Shown here: piece by piece, positions 45,217 to 54,132 of the stretch | Numbering within the stretch: position 1 is the stretch's first letter | How the letters are laid out: each line of letters starts with the position of its first letter | NCBI RefSeq assembly: GCF_013911085.1 | Contig: NZ_JACERN010000023.1 | Location: forward strand, 62,001 to 126,000 | DNA from: Aquitalea aquatica | GTDB taxonomy: Bacteria; Pseudomonadota; Gammaproteobacteria; Burkholderiales; Chromobacteriaceae | Reading direction: 5' to 3' | DNA length: 64,000 nt | Program-made: the position numbers and the translations under genes | Notes under the pieces: model-generated | What the model was told of the DNA's origin: nothing | The model's input: only the letters and a program-made list of their open reading frames with translations | Database searches by the model: none

Positions 45217-45329
45217 GAACCGCTAACAAAACCCCCGCTCCAGCGTTGCGCCGCCTTGCCGTACTAGCTGTACTGTCTGCGGCGGCGCGCCTTGGCCCGG
45301 GTGCTCTACGAGATTTTGTTAGTGGTTCT
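45216..45329. repeat. Long palindromic intergenic repeat between hutG and hutU
   Basis: A 114-bp imperfect palindrome. Outer arms AGAACCGCTAACAAAA (45216-45231) and TTTTGTTAGTGGTTCT (45314-45329) pair with one G-T. The inner core includes CCAGCGTTGCGCC, CCTTGCCGTACT, TGTACTGTCTGCG and CGGCGCGCCTTG, shared with the repeat between hutU and hutH. Could act as an mRNA stabiliser or processing site inside the hut operon. Confidence 0.85.
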
Positions 45330-45385
45330 CGGTAAGGAATTCAGGGCAGTTGCCCGACAACATGGCAGTACCAAGGAGACAACCC

Positions 45386-47068
45386 ATGAGCGCATCACAA
45401 CAAGACAGCCGTTTCGACCCGACTCGCGTCATCCGCGCCCCGCGCGGCACCGAGCTCTCCTGCAAGAGCTGGCTGACCGAAGCCGTCTACCGCATGATCC
45501 AGAACAATCTGGACGCCGAAGTGGCCGAGCATCCGCAAAGCCTGGTGGTGTATGGCGGCATTGGCCGCGCTGCCCGCAACTGGGAGTGCTACGACACCAT
45601 TCTGGACGTGCTCAAGCGTCTGGAAGACGACCAGACCCTGCTGATCCAGTCCGGCAAGCCGGTGGGTGTGTTCACCACCCATGCCGACGCGCCGCGCGTG
45701 CTGATCGCCAACTCCAACCTGGTGCCGCATTGGGCCAATTGGGAACACTTCAACGAGCTGGATAAAAAGGGCCTGATGATGTACGGCCAGATGACCGCCG
45801 GCTCCTGGATCTACATCGGCTCGCAAGGCATTGTGCAAGGCACTTATGAGACATTCGTTGCCGTCGCCCGCCAGCATTTCGACGGCAAGGCGCAAGGCCG
45901 CTGGATTCTGACCGGTGGTCTGGGTGGCATGGGTGGTGCACAGCCGCTGGCCGCCACCATGGCCGGCTTCAGCATGCTGGCCGTTGAGTGTGACGAAAGC
46001 CGCATCGATTTCCGCCTGAAAACCCGTTATGTCGACCGCAAGGCCACATCGCTTGACGAGGCGCTGGCCATCATCGAAGACGCCAAGCACAGCGGCAAGG
46101 CCGTATCGGTGGGCCTGCTGGGTAATGCCGCCGACGTATTCACCGAGCTGGTGAACCGTGGCATCACCCCGGATGTGGTGACCGACCAGACCTCCGCCCA
46201 CGACCCGGTGCACGGCTACCTGCCGCAAGGCTGGACGGTGGAAGAGTGGCGTGCCAAGCAGCAAAACAGCGCCGCTGAAATCACTGCAGCCGCCAAGAAA
46301 TCCATGGCGGTGCAAGTACGCGCCATGCTGACCCTGCAGGAGCGCGGCGCCGCCACGCTGGACTACGGCAACAACATCCGCCAGATGGCGCTGGAAGAGG
46401 GCGTACAGAATGCCTTCGACTTCCCCGGCTTTGTCCCGGCCTATGTACGCCCGCTGTTCTGCGAAGGCATCGGCCCCTTCCGCTGGGTGGCCCTGTCCGG
46501 CGACCCGGAAGACATCTACAAGACCGACGCCAAGGTAAAAGAGCTGATCCCGGATGATCCGCACCTGCACAACTGGCTGGACATGGCGCGTGAACGCATC
46601 AGCTTCCAGGGCTTGCCGGCACGTATCTGCTGGGTGGGCCTGAAAGATCGCGCTCGTCTGGGTGCGGCCTTCAACGAAATGGTGAAGAATGGCGAGCTCA
46701 AGGCACCGATCGTGATTGGCCGCGACCATCTGGACTCCGGTTCGGTGGCTTCGCCCAACCGCGAAACCGAATCCATGCTGGATGGCTCGGATGCCGTGTC
46801 CGACTGGCCGCTGCTCAATGCCCTGCTGAACACCGCTGGCGGTGCCACCTGGGTGTCCTTGCACCATGGCGGTGGTGTGGGCATGGGCTTCTCACAGCAC
46901 TCCGGCGTGGTGATCGTGTGTGACGGCAGCGACGCAGCCGCCAAGCGCGTGGGCCGCGTACTGCGCAACGACCCGGGTACTGGCGTGATGCGTCATGCCG
47001 ATGCGGGCTACGACATCGCCAAGAACTGCGCTCGCGAGCAGGGCCTGGATCTGCCGATGCTGAAATAA
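45386..47068 (+). CDS. hutU: Urocanate hydratase
   Basis: Second step of histidine degradation, converting urocanate to imidazolonepropionate with tightly bound NAD. The 560-residue protein is full length, with [40 protein letters not shown] (dinucleotide-binding loop), [17 protein letters not shown] and [20 protein letters not shown] carrying the active-site Cys. AAGGAG precedes ATG 45386. Upstream it is separated from hutG by the long palindrome, so its expression relative to hutIG may be modulated. Confidence 0.97.
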   Translation: MSASQQDSRFDPTRVIRAPRGTELSCKSWLTEAVYRMIQNNLDAEVAEHPQSLVVYGGIGRAARNWECYDTILDVLKRLEDDQTLLIQSGKPVGVFTTHADAPRVLIANSNLVPHWANWEHFNELDKKGLMMYGQMTAGSWIYIGSQGIVQGTYETFVAVARQHFDGKAQGRWILTGGLGGMGGAQPLAATMAGFSMLAVECDESRIDFRLKTRYVDRKATSLDEALAIIEDAKHSGKAVSVGLLGNAADVFTELVNRGITPDVVTDQTSAHDPVHGYLPQGWTVEEWRAKQQNSAAEITAAAKKSMAVQVRAMLTLQERGAATLDYGNNIRQMALEEGVQNAFDFPGFVPAYVRPLFCEGIGPFRWVALSGDPEDIYKTDAKVKELIPDDPHLHNWLDMARERISFQGLPARICWVGLKDRARLGAAFNEMVKNGELKAPIVIGRDHLDSGSVASPNRETESMLDGSDAVSDWPLLNALLNTAGGATWVSLHHGGGVGMGFSQHSGVVIVCDGSDAAAKRVGRVLRNDPGTGVMRHADAGYDIAKNCAREQGLDLPMLK

Positions 47069-47075
47069 GCCGGGT

Positions 47076-47159
47076 AGAGAATGCCCGATCCAGCGTTGCG
47101 CCTCCTTGCCGTACTCCGTGTACTGTCTGCGTCGGCGCGCCTTGACTGGGGCATTCTCT
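47076..47159. repeat. Long palindromic intergenic repeat between hutU and hutH
   Basis: An 84-bp copy of the same repeat. Core CCAGCGTTGCGCC...CCTTGCCGTACT...TGTACTGTCTGCG...CGGCGCGCCTTG is nearly identical to the upstream copy, but the outer arms are different (AGAGAATGCCC / GGGCATTCTCT) yet complementary to each other. Confidence 0.85.
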
Positions 47160-47284
47160 GTGCAGAAATCACGTCATCAGCGTTATTGCCCTGCCATCGG
47201 CGGCAGGGCATGCACGATAACAAGAACATATCCGGCCACGCCTGCGGGCGTGAGGCCAGCTAACAATCAATAGAGACTGAAACC

Positions 47285-48817
47285 ATGAGCATTCTCAATA
47301 TCGTACCGGGCCAACTGACACTGGCCGACCTGCGCCGCGTTTCACGTGAAACCGGCCTCAAGCTGCAACTGGATGCCAGCAGCCACGCCGGCATCGACGC
47401 CGCTGCCGCCACCGTGGCACGTGTGCTGTCCGAAGGGCGCACCGCCTACGGCATCAACACCGGCTTTGGTCTGCTGGCCAATACCCGCATCGCGGCGGAC
47501 GAACTGGAGCTGCTGCAACGCTCCATCGTGCTGTCGCACGCCGCCGGCATTGGCGCGCCGATGGACGACTCCACCGTACGGCTGGTGATGGCGTTGAAAA
47601 TCAACTCGCTGGCGCGTGGCTTCTCCGGCATCCGCCGTCAGGTGATCGAAGCCTTGGTGACACTGTTCAACCACGGCATCTACCCGGTGATTCCGCAAAA
47701 GGGTTCGGTCGGCGCCTCCGGCGACCTGGCCCCGCTGTCGCATATGAGCGCGGTGCTGATCGGCGAGGGCGAAGCCTTCGTCAATGGCCAGCGCGTACAT
47801 GGCCGGGAAGCCATGCTGGCCGCTGGTCTGCAGCCTATTACCCTGGCCCCGAAAGAAGGCCTGGCCCTGCTGAACGGCACGCAAGCTTCCACCGCCTTTG
47901 CCCTGGAAGGCCTGTTTGCTGCGGAAGACCTGTTCGCCTCGGCCGTGGTGGCGGGCTCGATGTCGGTGGAAGCAGCCCAGGGCAGCCGCACCCCGTTTGA
48001 TGCGCGCATCCACGCCGTGCGCGGCCATGCCGGCCAGATCGATGCCGCCAGCGCCTACCGCGCACTGCTGGAACACAGCGAAATCGAACACTCGCACGAA
48101 AACTGCGGCAAGGTGCAAGACCCGTACAGCCTGCGCTGCCAGCCGCAGGTGATGGGTGCCTGCCTGACCCAGATCCGCCACTCCGCCAGCGTGCTGGAAG
48201 TGGAAGCCAACTCGGTATCGGACAATCCGCTGGTATTCAGCGACGACAACGACATCCTGTCCGGTGGCAATTTCCACGCCGAACCGGTGGCTTTTGCTGC
48301 CGATAACCTGGCCCTGGCCATTGCCGAAATCGGCTCACTGTCCGAACGCCGCATGGCGCTGCTGATCGACAGCAACCTGTCCAAGCTGCCACCCTTCCTG
48401 GTGAATAACGGCGGGGTGAACTCCGGCTTCATGATTGCCCAGGTCACCGGCGCGGCGCTGGCTTCGGAAAACAAATCGCTGGCGCACCCGGCTTCGGTGG
48501 ACAGCCTGCCGACCAGTGCCAACCAGGAAGACCATGTGTCGATGGCTACCTTTGCCGGTCGCCGCCTGCGCGACATGGCCGGTAACACGGCCGGCATTCT
48601 GGCGGTGGAACTGCTGGCAGCCTGCCAGGGCGTGGATTTCCGCGCGCCGCACAAGGCCAGCGCCAAGCTGGAAGAAGCCAAGGCCGAGCTGCGCGAACGC
48701 GTGGCCTTCTACGACAAGGACCGTTACTTCGCACCGGACATTGAACAGGCCGCCCAGTTGGTAGCCAGCGGCAGCTACAACCGCTTTGTCGCTGCCGGTT
48801 TGCTGCCGTCGCTGTAA
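47285..48817 (+). CDS. hutH: Histidine ammonia-lyase
   Basis: First step of histidine degradation: histidine to urocanate and ammonia. The 510-residue protein has the MIO prosthetic triad Ala-Ser-Gly at residues 144-146 in [16 protein letters not shown], with [13 protein letters not shown] and [11 protein letters not shown]-type motifs also present. A parS-like site is embedded near codon 20 (47339-47352). It ends in the first of two identical terminator repeats. Confidence 0.97.
   Translation: MSILNIVPGQLTLADLRRVSRETGLKLQLDASSHAGIDAAAATVARVLSEGRTAYGINTGFGLLANTRIAADELELLQRSIVLSHAAGIGAPMDDSTVRLVMALKINSLARGFSGIRRQVIEALVTLFNHGIYPVIPQKGSVGASGDLAPLSHMSAVLIGEGEAFVNGQRVHGREAMLAAGLQPITLAPKEGLALLNGTQASTAFALEGLFAAEDLFASAVVAGSMSVEAAQGSRTPFDARIHAVRGHAGQIDAASAYRALLEHSEIEHSHENCGKVQDPYSLRCQPQVMGACLTQIRHSASVLEVEANSVSDNPLVFSDDNDILSGGNFHAEPVAFAADNLALAIAEIGSLSERRMALLIDSNLSKLPPFLVNNGGVNSGFMIAQVTGAALASENKSLAHPASVDSLPTSANQEDHVSMATFAGRRLRDMAGNTAGILAVELLAACQGVDFRAPHKASAKLEEAKAELRERVAFYDKDRYFAPDIEQAAQLVASGSYNRFVAAGLLPSL
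47339..47352. other. parS-like ParB binding site 5
   Basis: GTTTCACGTGAAAC, perfect palindrome, flanks C...C. Inside hutH, read as VSRET. Confidence 0.8.
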
Positions 48818-48860
48818 GCGCCGGCCTGCACGCTATTAGTACCCGGTCAGGGTGACACAT

Positions 48861-48900
48861 TGCCCGGCTATCTCACGGTAGCCGGGCTTTTTTGCGTGTG
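48861..48900 (+). terminator. Terminator after hutH, left copy of a 40-bp direct repeat
   Basis: Stem GCCCGGCTA / TAGCCGGGC and TTTTTTG. The whole 40 bases recur without change at 52485-52524, on the other side of the amidohydrolase / transporter-dioxygenase cassette. Confidence 0.9.
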
Positions 48901-48945
48901 ATAGCTGATGGTCGCTGATCTTGCCTGTTAGTAATGTCAGATGAA

Positions 48946-48977
48946 TGTATATACAAAACAACATTATTGTATATGCA
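48946..48977 (+). promoter_or_regulatory. Two HutC-like operators before the amidohydrolase gene
   Basis: TGTATATACA at 48946-48955 is identical to the core of the hutI operator; TGTATATGCA at 48968-48977 has one change. Centres are 22 bases apart, about two helical turns. The ATG of the amidohydrolase is 27 bases downstream. This suggests HutC (or a close GntR paralog) controls this gene. Confidence 0.65.
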
Positions 48978-49003
48978 ATCAATTTGATCTTGGTGAGGTC
49001 GTG

Positions 49004-50182
49004 ATGAGCCAAACAGTCTTCTCCGCAGCCATCCAGCAAGCAAGGCCAGCAATGACAGCATTGCGCCAGCATTTGCATGCGCACCCTGAACTTGGCTACG
49101 CCGAATGGCAGACCAGCGCCCTGATCGCCAGCAGCTTAGAGCAATGGGGTTATCAGGTAGAACGCGGCTTGGCGGGGACTGGAATCGTTGCCACGCTCAA
49201 GCAAGGAGATGGCAGCAAAGTGTTGGGACTACGCGCCGATATGGATGCCTTGCCCATTCAGGAAGAGGCCGATCGACCACATGCCAGCCGCCAGCCGGGG
49301 GTGATGCACGCCTGCGGACATGATGGCCATTGTGCCGCCTTGCTGGCTGCTGCCCGGCTATTGGCAGCCCCGGACAGCTTCAATGGAACTTTGCGATTGA
49401 TCTTCCAGCCGGCCGAAGAGTGTCAGCAATCCGGTGCCAAGGCCATGCTGGAGCAAGGGCTGTTTCAGCGCTTTCCCTGTGATGCCATCTTCGCCCTGCA
49501 CAACTGGCCTGGCATCCCGGTTGGCCAGTTCGGTTTGCTGGCTGGCCCGCTGATGGCCTCCACCGATACCGTGCATATCCGTATCCATGGTCACGGGGGG
49601 CATGGTGCCATGCCGCACCAGGCGGTTGACCCCATTCTGGTTGGTGCTGCCCTTACGCTGGCCTTGCAAAGCATCGTGGCGCGCAATGTCGATCCACTTG
49701 ATGTTGCCGTGGTTACCGTGGGGGCCGTGCATGCGGGCAGCCTGTCCTCGGTGATCCCGGACCTGCTGGACATGGCGCTGACTGTCAGGGCGCTGCGCCC
49801 GCAAGTCCGTGAGCTGCTGCTGGAGCGCATCCGCCAGTTGACCTTGCAGCAGGCGGCCAGCTTTGGTGCAAGCGCTGAGATCACGGTGGACCCCTGTCAT
49901 TTTCCCGTTCTGGTGAATGACGCAGAGCACACGGCCTTTGCCCGCCAGGTTGTGCTGGACTGGTTGGGCGAGCAGGGTCTTTATGCTTCAGTCAAGGCGC
50001 AGACCGGCAGCGAGGACTTTGCCTTCATGCTGCAACACTGTCCCGGTTGCTATCTGCTGCTGGGCAATGGTCCGCTGGAAGGCGGCTGCATGTTGCATAA
50101 CCCGGCATACGATTTCAATGACCAGGCGCTGCCGTATGCGGCGGAATACTGGCAGCGTCTGGCCATGGCCTATCTGCGCTGA
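49004..50182 (+). CDS. M20 family amidohydrolase (hippurate/IAA-amino acid hydrolase type)
   Basis: A 392-residue zinc aminoacylase-type enzyme. Metal-binding blocks are intact: GLRADMDALPIQEEADRPHA, GVMHACGHDGHCAALLAAAR (Cys and His ligands), LIFQPAEECQQSGAKAM (Glu base), and C-terminal GSEDFAFMLQHCPGCYL with MLHNPAYDFND. M20D members cleave N-acyl amino acids or auxin conjugates. Two HutC-like operators precede it and a transporter-dioxygenase gene follows by 50 bases with no terminator between, so they form one transcription unit. The natural substrate may be an N-acylated histidine; this is inference. Confidence 0.9.
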   Translation: MSQTVFSAAIQQARPAMTALRQHLHAHPELGYAEWQTSALIASSLEQWGYQVERGLAGTGIVATLKQGDGSKVLGLRADMDALPIQEEADRPHASRQPGVMHACGHDGHCAALLAAARLLAAPDSFNGTLRLIFQPAEECQQSGAKAMLEQGLFQRFPCDAIFALHNWPGIPVGQFGLLAGPLMASTDTVHIRIHGHGGHGAMPHQAVDPILVGAALTLALQSIVARNVDPLDVAVVTVGAVHAGSLSSVIPDLLDMALTVRALRPQVRELLLERIRQLTLQQAASFGASAEITVDPCHFPVLVNDAEHTAFARQVVLDWLGEQGLYASVKAQTGSEDFAFMLQHCPGCYLLLGNGPLEGGCMLHNPAYDFNDQALPYAAEYWQRLAMAYLR

Positions 50183-50232
50183 TTCGCGGCGCGCAAGCAA
50201 AGCTGTTGTCTGCCAAGGAAGAGAGGTCCGTA

Positions 50233-52473
50233 ATGAATAGCCCGGTTGGCGGTGTTATCCCGTCGCTTCTGGTTTCCAGCCAGGCCAAGCAGCGGCTGAT
50301 CATTGGCTGCACCATCGGCAATGCACTGGAGTTTTTCGACTTCATCGTATTCAGTTTCCTGATGCTGTTTCTGGGGCCGGTATTTTTCCCCGCGGCCAGC
50401 GAGTATGGAAAACTACTGCTGACCACGGCAACTTTTGGGGTGGGTTTTCTGATGCGTCCGATCGGCGGCATGCTGATCGGCTCCTATGCCGACCGTCATG
50501 GCCGTCGCTCGGCACTGACATTGACCCTGCTTATGATGGGCCTGGGCTGCGGCATGTTGGCTGTGGTACCAAGCTATGCCCAGATCGGTGTAGCAGCGCC
50601 CTGCATCGTGGTGCTGGCACGGCTGATACAGGGTTTTGCTGCAGGGGGCGAAGTGGGGGCATCCACCACCTTGCTGGTAGAGCAGGCTGCGCCGGCGCAG
50701 CGTGGGTTTTACGCCAGCTGGCAGCCCGGCAGCCAGAATCTGGGCGTGATGCTCGGTGCCTTGGTGGTGATGGGCTTGGTCGCCGGCTTACCGGCGCAGG
50801 ACATGGCGGAATGGGGTTGGCGTATTCCCTTCTTCATCGGCATGCTCACCGCACCGGTCGGGCTATATGTGAGAAGGCATCTGGAAGAAAGCCTGACCTT
50901 GGCTCCAAGCCTGGAGTCACCGCAGCAACTGACCAGGGAGGCGGCCAAACAGCAACCACTGCGTATGGTATTCCGTCATTACCGCGTCAAGCTGCTACTT
51001 AGCGTGCTGCTTTTGCTCAGTATTGTTGTATGTACCCAGATCATTGCTTTTTACATGCCAGCCTTTGCCGCCCGTGAACTGGGCTTGCCCACCAGCATGA
51101 CCTTGCTGGCCAGCGTGCTGGTGGGGGGGATCGGCTTTGTGCTGGCACCGCTGGTGGGCATGCTGTCTGATCGGGTCGGGCGCAAGCCAGTCATCTTGTG
51201 GTCGCGGCTGCTGATGTTACTGCTGATCCTGCCGTGCTATCAGTTGCTGATTCGACAGCCTACTGTTGGCAATTTACTAATTGTTATCAGTCTGCTATCC
51301 GTGTTGCTGGTGATGCAGGTAGTGCCCGGCATCACCATGCTACCCGAGCTGTTTCCCAAGGCGGTCCGCACCACGGGCATGTCCGTTGCCTATGGCTTGG
51401 GTGTCTCGGTGTTTGGTGGTTTTTCCCAATTCTTTGTCACCTGGCTAATCCAGTGGACTGCCAGCCCATACGCGCCAGCCTGGACCATGATGGTTACGGT
51501 TGCCATTTCCAGCCTGGCCTTGTTAGGCATCCGCGACCGCACCGGCGAAAGTATGGATGAACACATCGCTAGAGTGGAATGTAATCAGTCGGTCATCGCT
51601 GTAGTAACAAGCAGTGTGCTGCGGTCAATATCAGGAGCAATCATGCGATATGCACAATCAGACATCCGCCTGTCCGAGGAAACCATACAGGCCTTCCAGC
51701 GCGACGGTGCGGTCTGCATCCGGCAGTTATTCAGTCCGGCGGAGCTGGCGGCATTGGCCGAGGGCATTGCGGCCAATTTGCAGCAGCCCAGCCCACGCGC
51801 CAAGGTAGCAAGCCAGCCTGATGATCCCGGCTGGTTTTTTGAGGACTTCTGTAATTGGCAGGAGAATCCGGCTTATCGCCAGTTGATTTTCACTCCCAGA
51901 CTGGGGCAGGTGGCAGCACAGCTGATGGGTTCGCAGCAGGTTCGGCTATATCACGACCATCTGCTGGTGAAGGAGCCGAATACCCGGCAAAAGACGCCGT
52001 GGCATCAGGATCAGCCTTATTACAATGTGGAAGGGCAGCAAAACTGCAGCATGTGGCTGCCAATCGACCCCATCCCACGCTCTGCCACGCTGGAATTTGT
52101 TGCCGGCTCGCATCGCGGCCCATGGTTGATGCCACGCAGCTTCATGGACAAGCAAGCCAAGTGGTTTCCTAAAGGCAGTCTGGTGGACTTGCCGGATATC
52201 GAGGCAGACCGTGAAAATTTGTCCATCTTGGGTTGGGCGCTGGAGCCGGGCGATGCGGTGTTCTTCCACATGCTGACCCTGCATGCCGCCGCTGGCGTGG
52301 GCGAGCAACGGCGGCGGGTATTTTCGGTACGCTTCTTGGGCGATGATATGCGGCATGCGCCACGCCCTTGGGTGACCTCGCCCGACTTTCCTGGGTTATG
52401 TGATGTATTGCCAGCTGGGGCTGCACTCGATCACCCCCTGTTTCCCTTGCTGTTCCCGGCCGAAGGGCGCTGA
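50233..52473 (+). CDS. MHS-family MFS transporter fused in frame to a PhyH-type 2OG dioxygenase
   Basis: A single 746-codon frame with two complete proteins. Residues 1-455: metabolite:H+ symporter of the MFS (GCTIGNALEFFDFIVFSFLM, MRPIGGMLIGSYADRHGRRS, GFAAGGEVGASTTLLVEQAA, GMLSDRVGRKP). From residue 471 (ATG 51643): PhyH-family Fe(II)/2-oxoglutarate oxygenase with HXD in TPWHQDQPYYN, GSHRGPWLMP and distal LTLHAAAGVGEQRRRVFSVR. The joint (about 455-470, NQSVIAVVTSSVLRSISGA) is unlike either family. CAGGAGCAATC before ATG 51643 is a good internal ribosome binding site, so the dioxygenase may also be made alone. ATG 50233 is preferred over the upstream TTG because GAGG is correctly spaced. Confidence 0.88.
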   Translation: MNSPVGGVIPSLLVSSQAKQRLIIGCTIGNALEFFDFIVFSFLMLFLGPVFFPAASEYGKLLLTTATFGVGFLMRPIGGMLIGSYADRHGRRSALTLTLLMMGLGCGMLAVVPSYAQIGVAAPCIVVLARLIQGFAAGGEVGASTTLLVEQAAPAQRGFYASWQPGSQNLGVMLGALVVMGLVAGLPAQDMAEWGWRIPFFIGMLTAPVGLYVRRHLEESLTLAPSLESPQQLTREAAKQQPLRMVFRHYRVKLLLSVLLLLSIVVCTQIIAFYMPAFAARELGLPTSMTLLASVLVGGIGFVLAPLVGMLSDRVGRKPVILWSRLLMLLLILPCYQLLIRQPTVGNLLIVISLLSVLLVMQVVPGITMLPELFPKAVRTTGMSVAYGLGVSVFGGFSQFFVTWLIQWTASPYAPAWTMMVTVAISSLALLGIRDRTGESMDEHIARVECNQSVIAVVTSSVLRSISGAIMRYAQSDIRLSEETIQAFQRDGAVCIRQLFSPAELAALAEGIAANLQQPSPRAKVASQPDDPGWFFEDFCNWQENPAYRQLIFTPRLGQVAAQLMGSQQVRLYHDHLLVKEPNTRQKTPWHQDQPYYNVEGQQNCSMWLPIDPIPRSATLEFVAGSHRGPWLMPRSFMDKQAKWFPKGSLVDLPDIEADRENLSILGWALEPGDAVFFHMLTLHAAAGVGEQRRRVFSVRFLGDDMRHAPRPWVTSPDFPGLCDVLPAGAALDHPLFPLLFPAEGR

Positions 52474-52484
52474 ATCGTCTGATG

Positions 52485-52524
52485 TGCCCGGCTATCTCAC
52501 GGTAGCCGGGCTTTTTTGCGTGTG
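52485..52524 (+). terminator. Terminator, right copy of the 40-bp direct repeat
   Basis: Identical over 40 bases to the hutH terminator at 48861-48900. It closes the transporter-dioxygenase gene and lies before a convergent permease gene. Confidence 0.9.
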
Positions 52525-52529
52525 CCGGT

Positions 52530-53684
52530 TTACCGCAGAAAGTAGCCCAGTACACCGGCCAGCAGCAGTGCCGGCAGCGAGTACAGGTGAAACTGCAGCC
52601 AGATACCGCGCTCGCCGGCCATGCGCAGGGCGATCAGATTGGCCAGCGAACCCAGCACACAGCCAAAGCCACCGGCATTCACCGCATAGGCCAGCACTTT
52701 GTAGGCGCTGCTGTATTTCACTAGCAGGATGGTGGCCGGCACATTGCTGATCAGCTGTGAGCCTAGCAGGGCGGTCAGGTATAAGCCGCTGCTATTCAAT
52801 CCGGCCACGGCATCGGTCCAGTGGCGTACCAGCGGCAGCTGGGTGAGCAGGCGGATATCGACAAACATCAGCATGAACACGGCAATCAGGCTCCAGTCCA
52901 CCGCCAGCAGCAGGGCCGGGCGCAGCAAGGCCACTCCCGCCACGACGGCAGCCAGCCCCCAGCCGGGGTGGCCAGACTCCAGCGCCACCACAAAACCGAC
53001 ATACAGCAAGGCACAGGCCGCCAGCAAACGCGGCTGGTAGCCGCCAGCATCATCATGCAATTGGGCATGAATGCGCTGGCCGGGAAACGCCAGCGCGGTG
53101 GCCAGCAGCAGCAGGGCCGTGCAGCCCAGTGCCAGTGGGGCCATCTGCCAGGTGAAGCCGGCAAAAGACAGGCCGGAGAGCTGCCACAGCAGGATGTTTT
53201 GCGGATTGCCGATAGGGGTGAGCAGGGAGCCGGCATTCACCGCCAGTGCTTCGAAGATCACCAGCCGGCCAATCGGCAGACCGGCAATGCCGCGCAGCCC
53301 CAGGGTGAGCGGCACCACGATGAACAGCGCCACATCATTGGTGAGCACGGTGGACAGCAGGGCCGACATGCTGACCAGAAACAGCGCCAGCACGCGCTCG
53401 TTTGGCAGACGGTTGATGATGAGCCGGCCCAGATGCGCCAGGTAGCCGCTTTCCTCCACGCCCTTGGTCAGCAGCAACAGGCCGGACAGGGTCAGGATGG
53501 TGGGCCAGTCTATCCAGCTGGCAAACTGGCTGCCGGCTTGCGGCTGGGGCAGCCACAACAGCACCATCAGCAGCAGCAGGATATGCAGGAGCCGGTCGCG
53601 CAGGAGCCGGTCGCGCAGGAGCCGGTCGCGCAGGAAGGGGCGCAGCAGGTGTGAAAACAGCAAGTGGGGGCTAGGCGCAGACAT
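52530..53684 (-). CDS. ArsB/NhaD-superfamily (SLC13-like) permease
   Basis: A 384-residue inner-membrane protein with about ten hydrophobic segments: ILTLSGLLLLTKGVEESGYL, STVLTNDVALFIVVPLTLGL, NAGSLLTPIGNPQNILLWQL (the GNPQN loop of ion-transporter superfamily members) and ISNVPATILLVKYSSAYKVL. E. coli YbiR is a likely relative. Probable anion or metabolite transporter. The N-terminus is odd: a 15-bp tandem repeat encodes repeated LRDRL units before TM1, so its length may vary between strains. Confidence 0.85.
   Translation of the reverse strand: MSAPSPHLLFSHLLRPFLRDRLLRDRLLRDRLLHILLLLMVLLWLPQPQAGSQFASWIDWPTILTLSGLLLLTKGVEESGYLAHLGRLIINRLPNERVLALFLVSMSALLSTVLTNDVALFIVVPLTLGLRGIAGLPIGRLVIFEALAVNAGSLLTPIGNPQNILLWQLSGLSFAGFTWQMAPLALGCTALLLLATALAFPGQRIHAQLHDDAGGYQPRLLAACALLYVGFVVALESGHPGWGLAAVVAGVALLRPALLLAVDWSLIAVFMLMFVDIRLLTQLPLVRHWTDAVAGLNSSGLYLTALLGSQLISNVPATILLVKYSSAYKVLAYAVNAGGFGCVLGSLANLIALRMAGERGIWLQFHLYSLPALLLAGVLGYFLR
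53586..53630. repeat. 15-bp tandem repeat, three perfect copies, inside the permease gene
   Basis: Unit CAGGAGCCGGTCGCG three times in a row, in frame, encoding a five-residue LRDRL repeat at the cytosolic N-terminus. Copy-number change would keep the frame. Confidence 0.9.
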
Positions 53685-53739
53685 GGCGGCAGCTTACGGG
53701 AAGGCTGCCGCCGCTATCAAGCGCGTTGATCTGGTGGTT

Positions 53740-54063
53740 TTAGTCCTGCGTGCGCAGGTCGTCGCGTTTGATGGCCATGCCCATGGCGATGATCCAGGGA
53801 ATCAGCAGCCAGCCACCCAGGATGTTGAGCAGGGCAATGGTTTTCAGGCGCGGGCTTTTCACCAGCCAGGCAGTAATGGTGGGGATCAGATAGGCCGGCA
53901 GCATCACCAGCACATCGCCCAGCCACATGGCGGCGGTGACAAAATCCGGCTGGTTGGTGAAAGTGCCATACAGCCACAGCAGGAAGGCAAGGGCCAGCAC
54001 GATGACACACAGGCCCTTGAGCAGATCGACAGGTTTCATGGCAGACAAGGTTGGTTCGGACAT
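53740..54063 (-). CDS. Superinfection-immunity-family small membrane protein
   Basis: About 107 residues with three hydrophobic segments (KGLCVIVLALAFLLWLYGTF, AAMWLGDVLVMLPAYLIPTI, LNILGGWLLIPWIIAMGMAI), the layout of the Imm_superinfect family named after phage T4 Imm. Most chromosomal members have no shown phage role. Start uncertain: ATG 54063 or ATG 54039. Confidence 0.72.
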   Translation of the reverse strand: MSEPTLSAMKPVDLLKGLCVIVLALAFLLWLYGTFTNQPDFVTAAMWLGDVLVMLPAYLIPTITAWLVKSPRLKTIALLNILGGWLLIPWIIAMGMAIKRDDLRTQD

Positions 54064-54132
54064 GCGGCAAGAGTAATCATGCACCGGGTGGTTTGGCAAA
54101 CCAGCCGGTCAAATGTGCTGCAGATAAACCCT

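Noticed and set aside
45395-46867. Minus-strand open frame of about 490 codons opposite hutU
   Set aside because: Antisense shadow; urocanate hydratase is intact on the plus strand.
48861-52524. Insertion sequence or transposon around the amidohydrolase cassette
   Set aside because: No transposase, no terminal inverted repeats and no short target duplication; the flanking repeats are terminators in direct orientation.
53586-53630. CRISPR-like array
   Set aside because: The units are contiguous with no spacers and lie in frame inside a permease gene.
53740-54063. Prophage remnant, suggested by the superinfection-immunity-type protein
   Set aside because: No phage structural, integrase or lysis genes nearby; this family is common on chromosomes.
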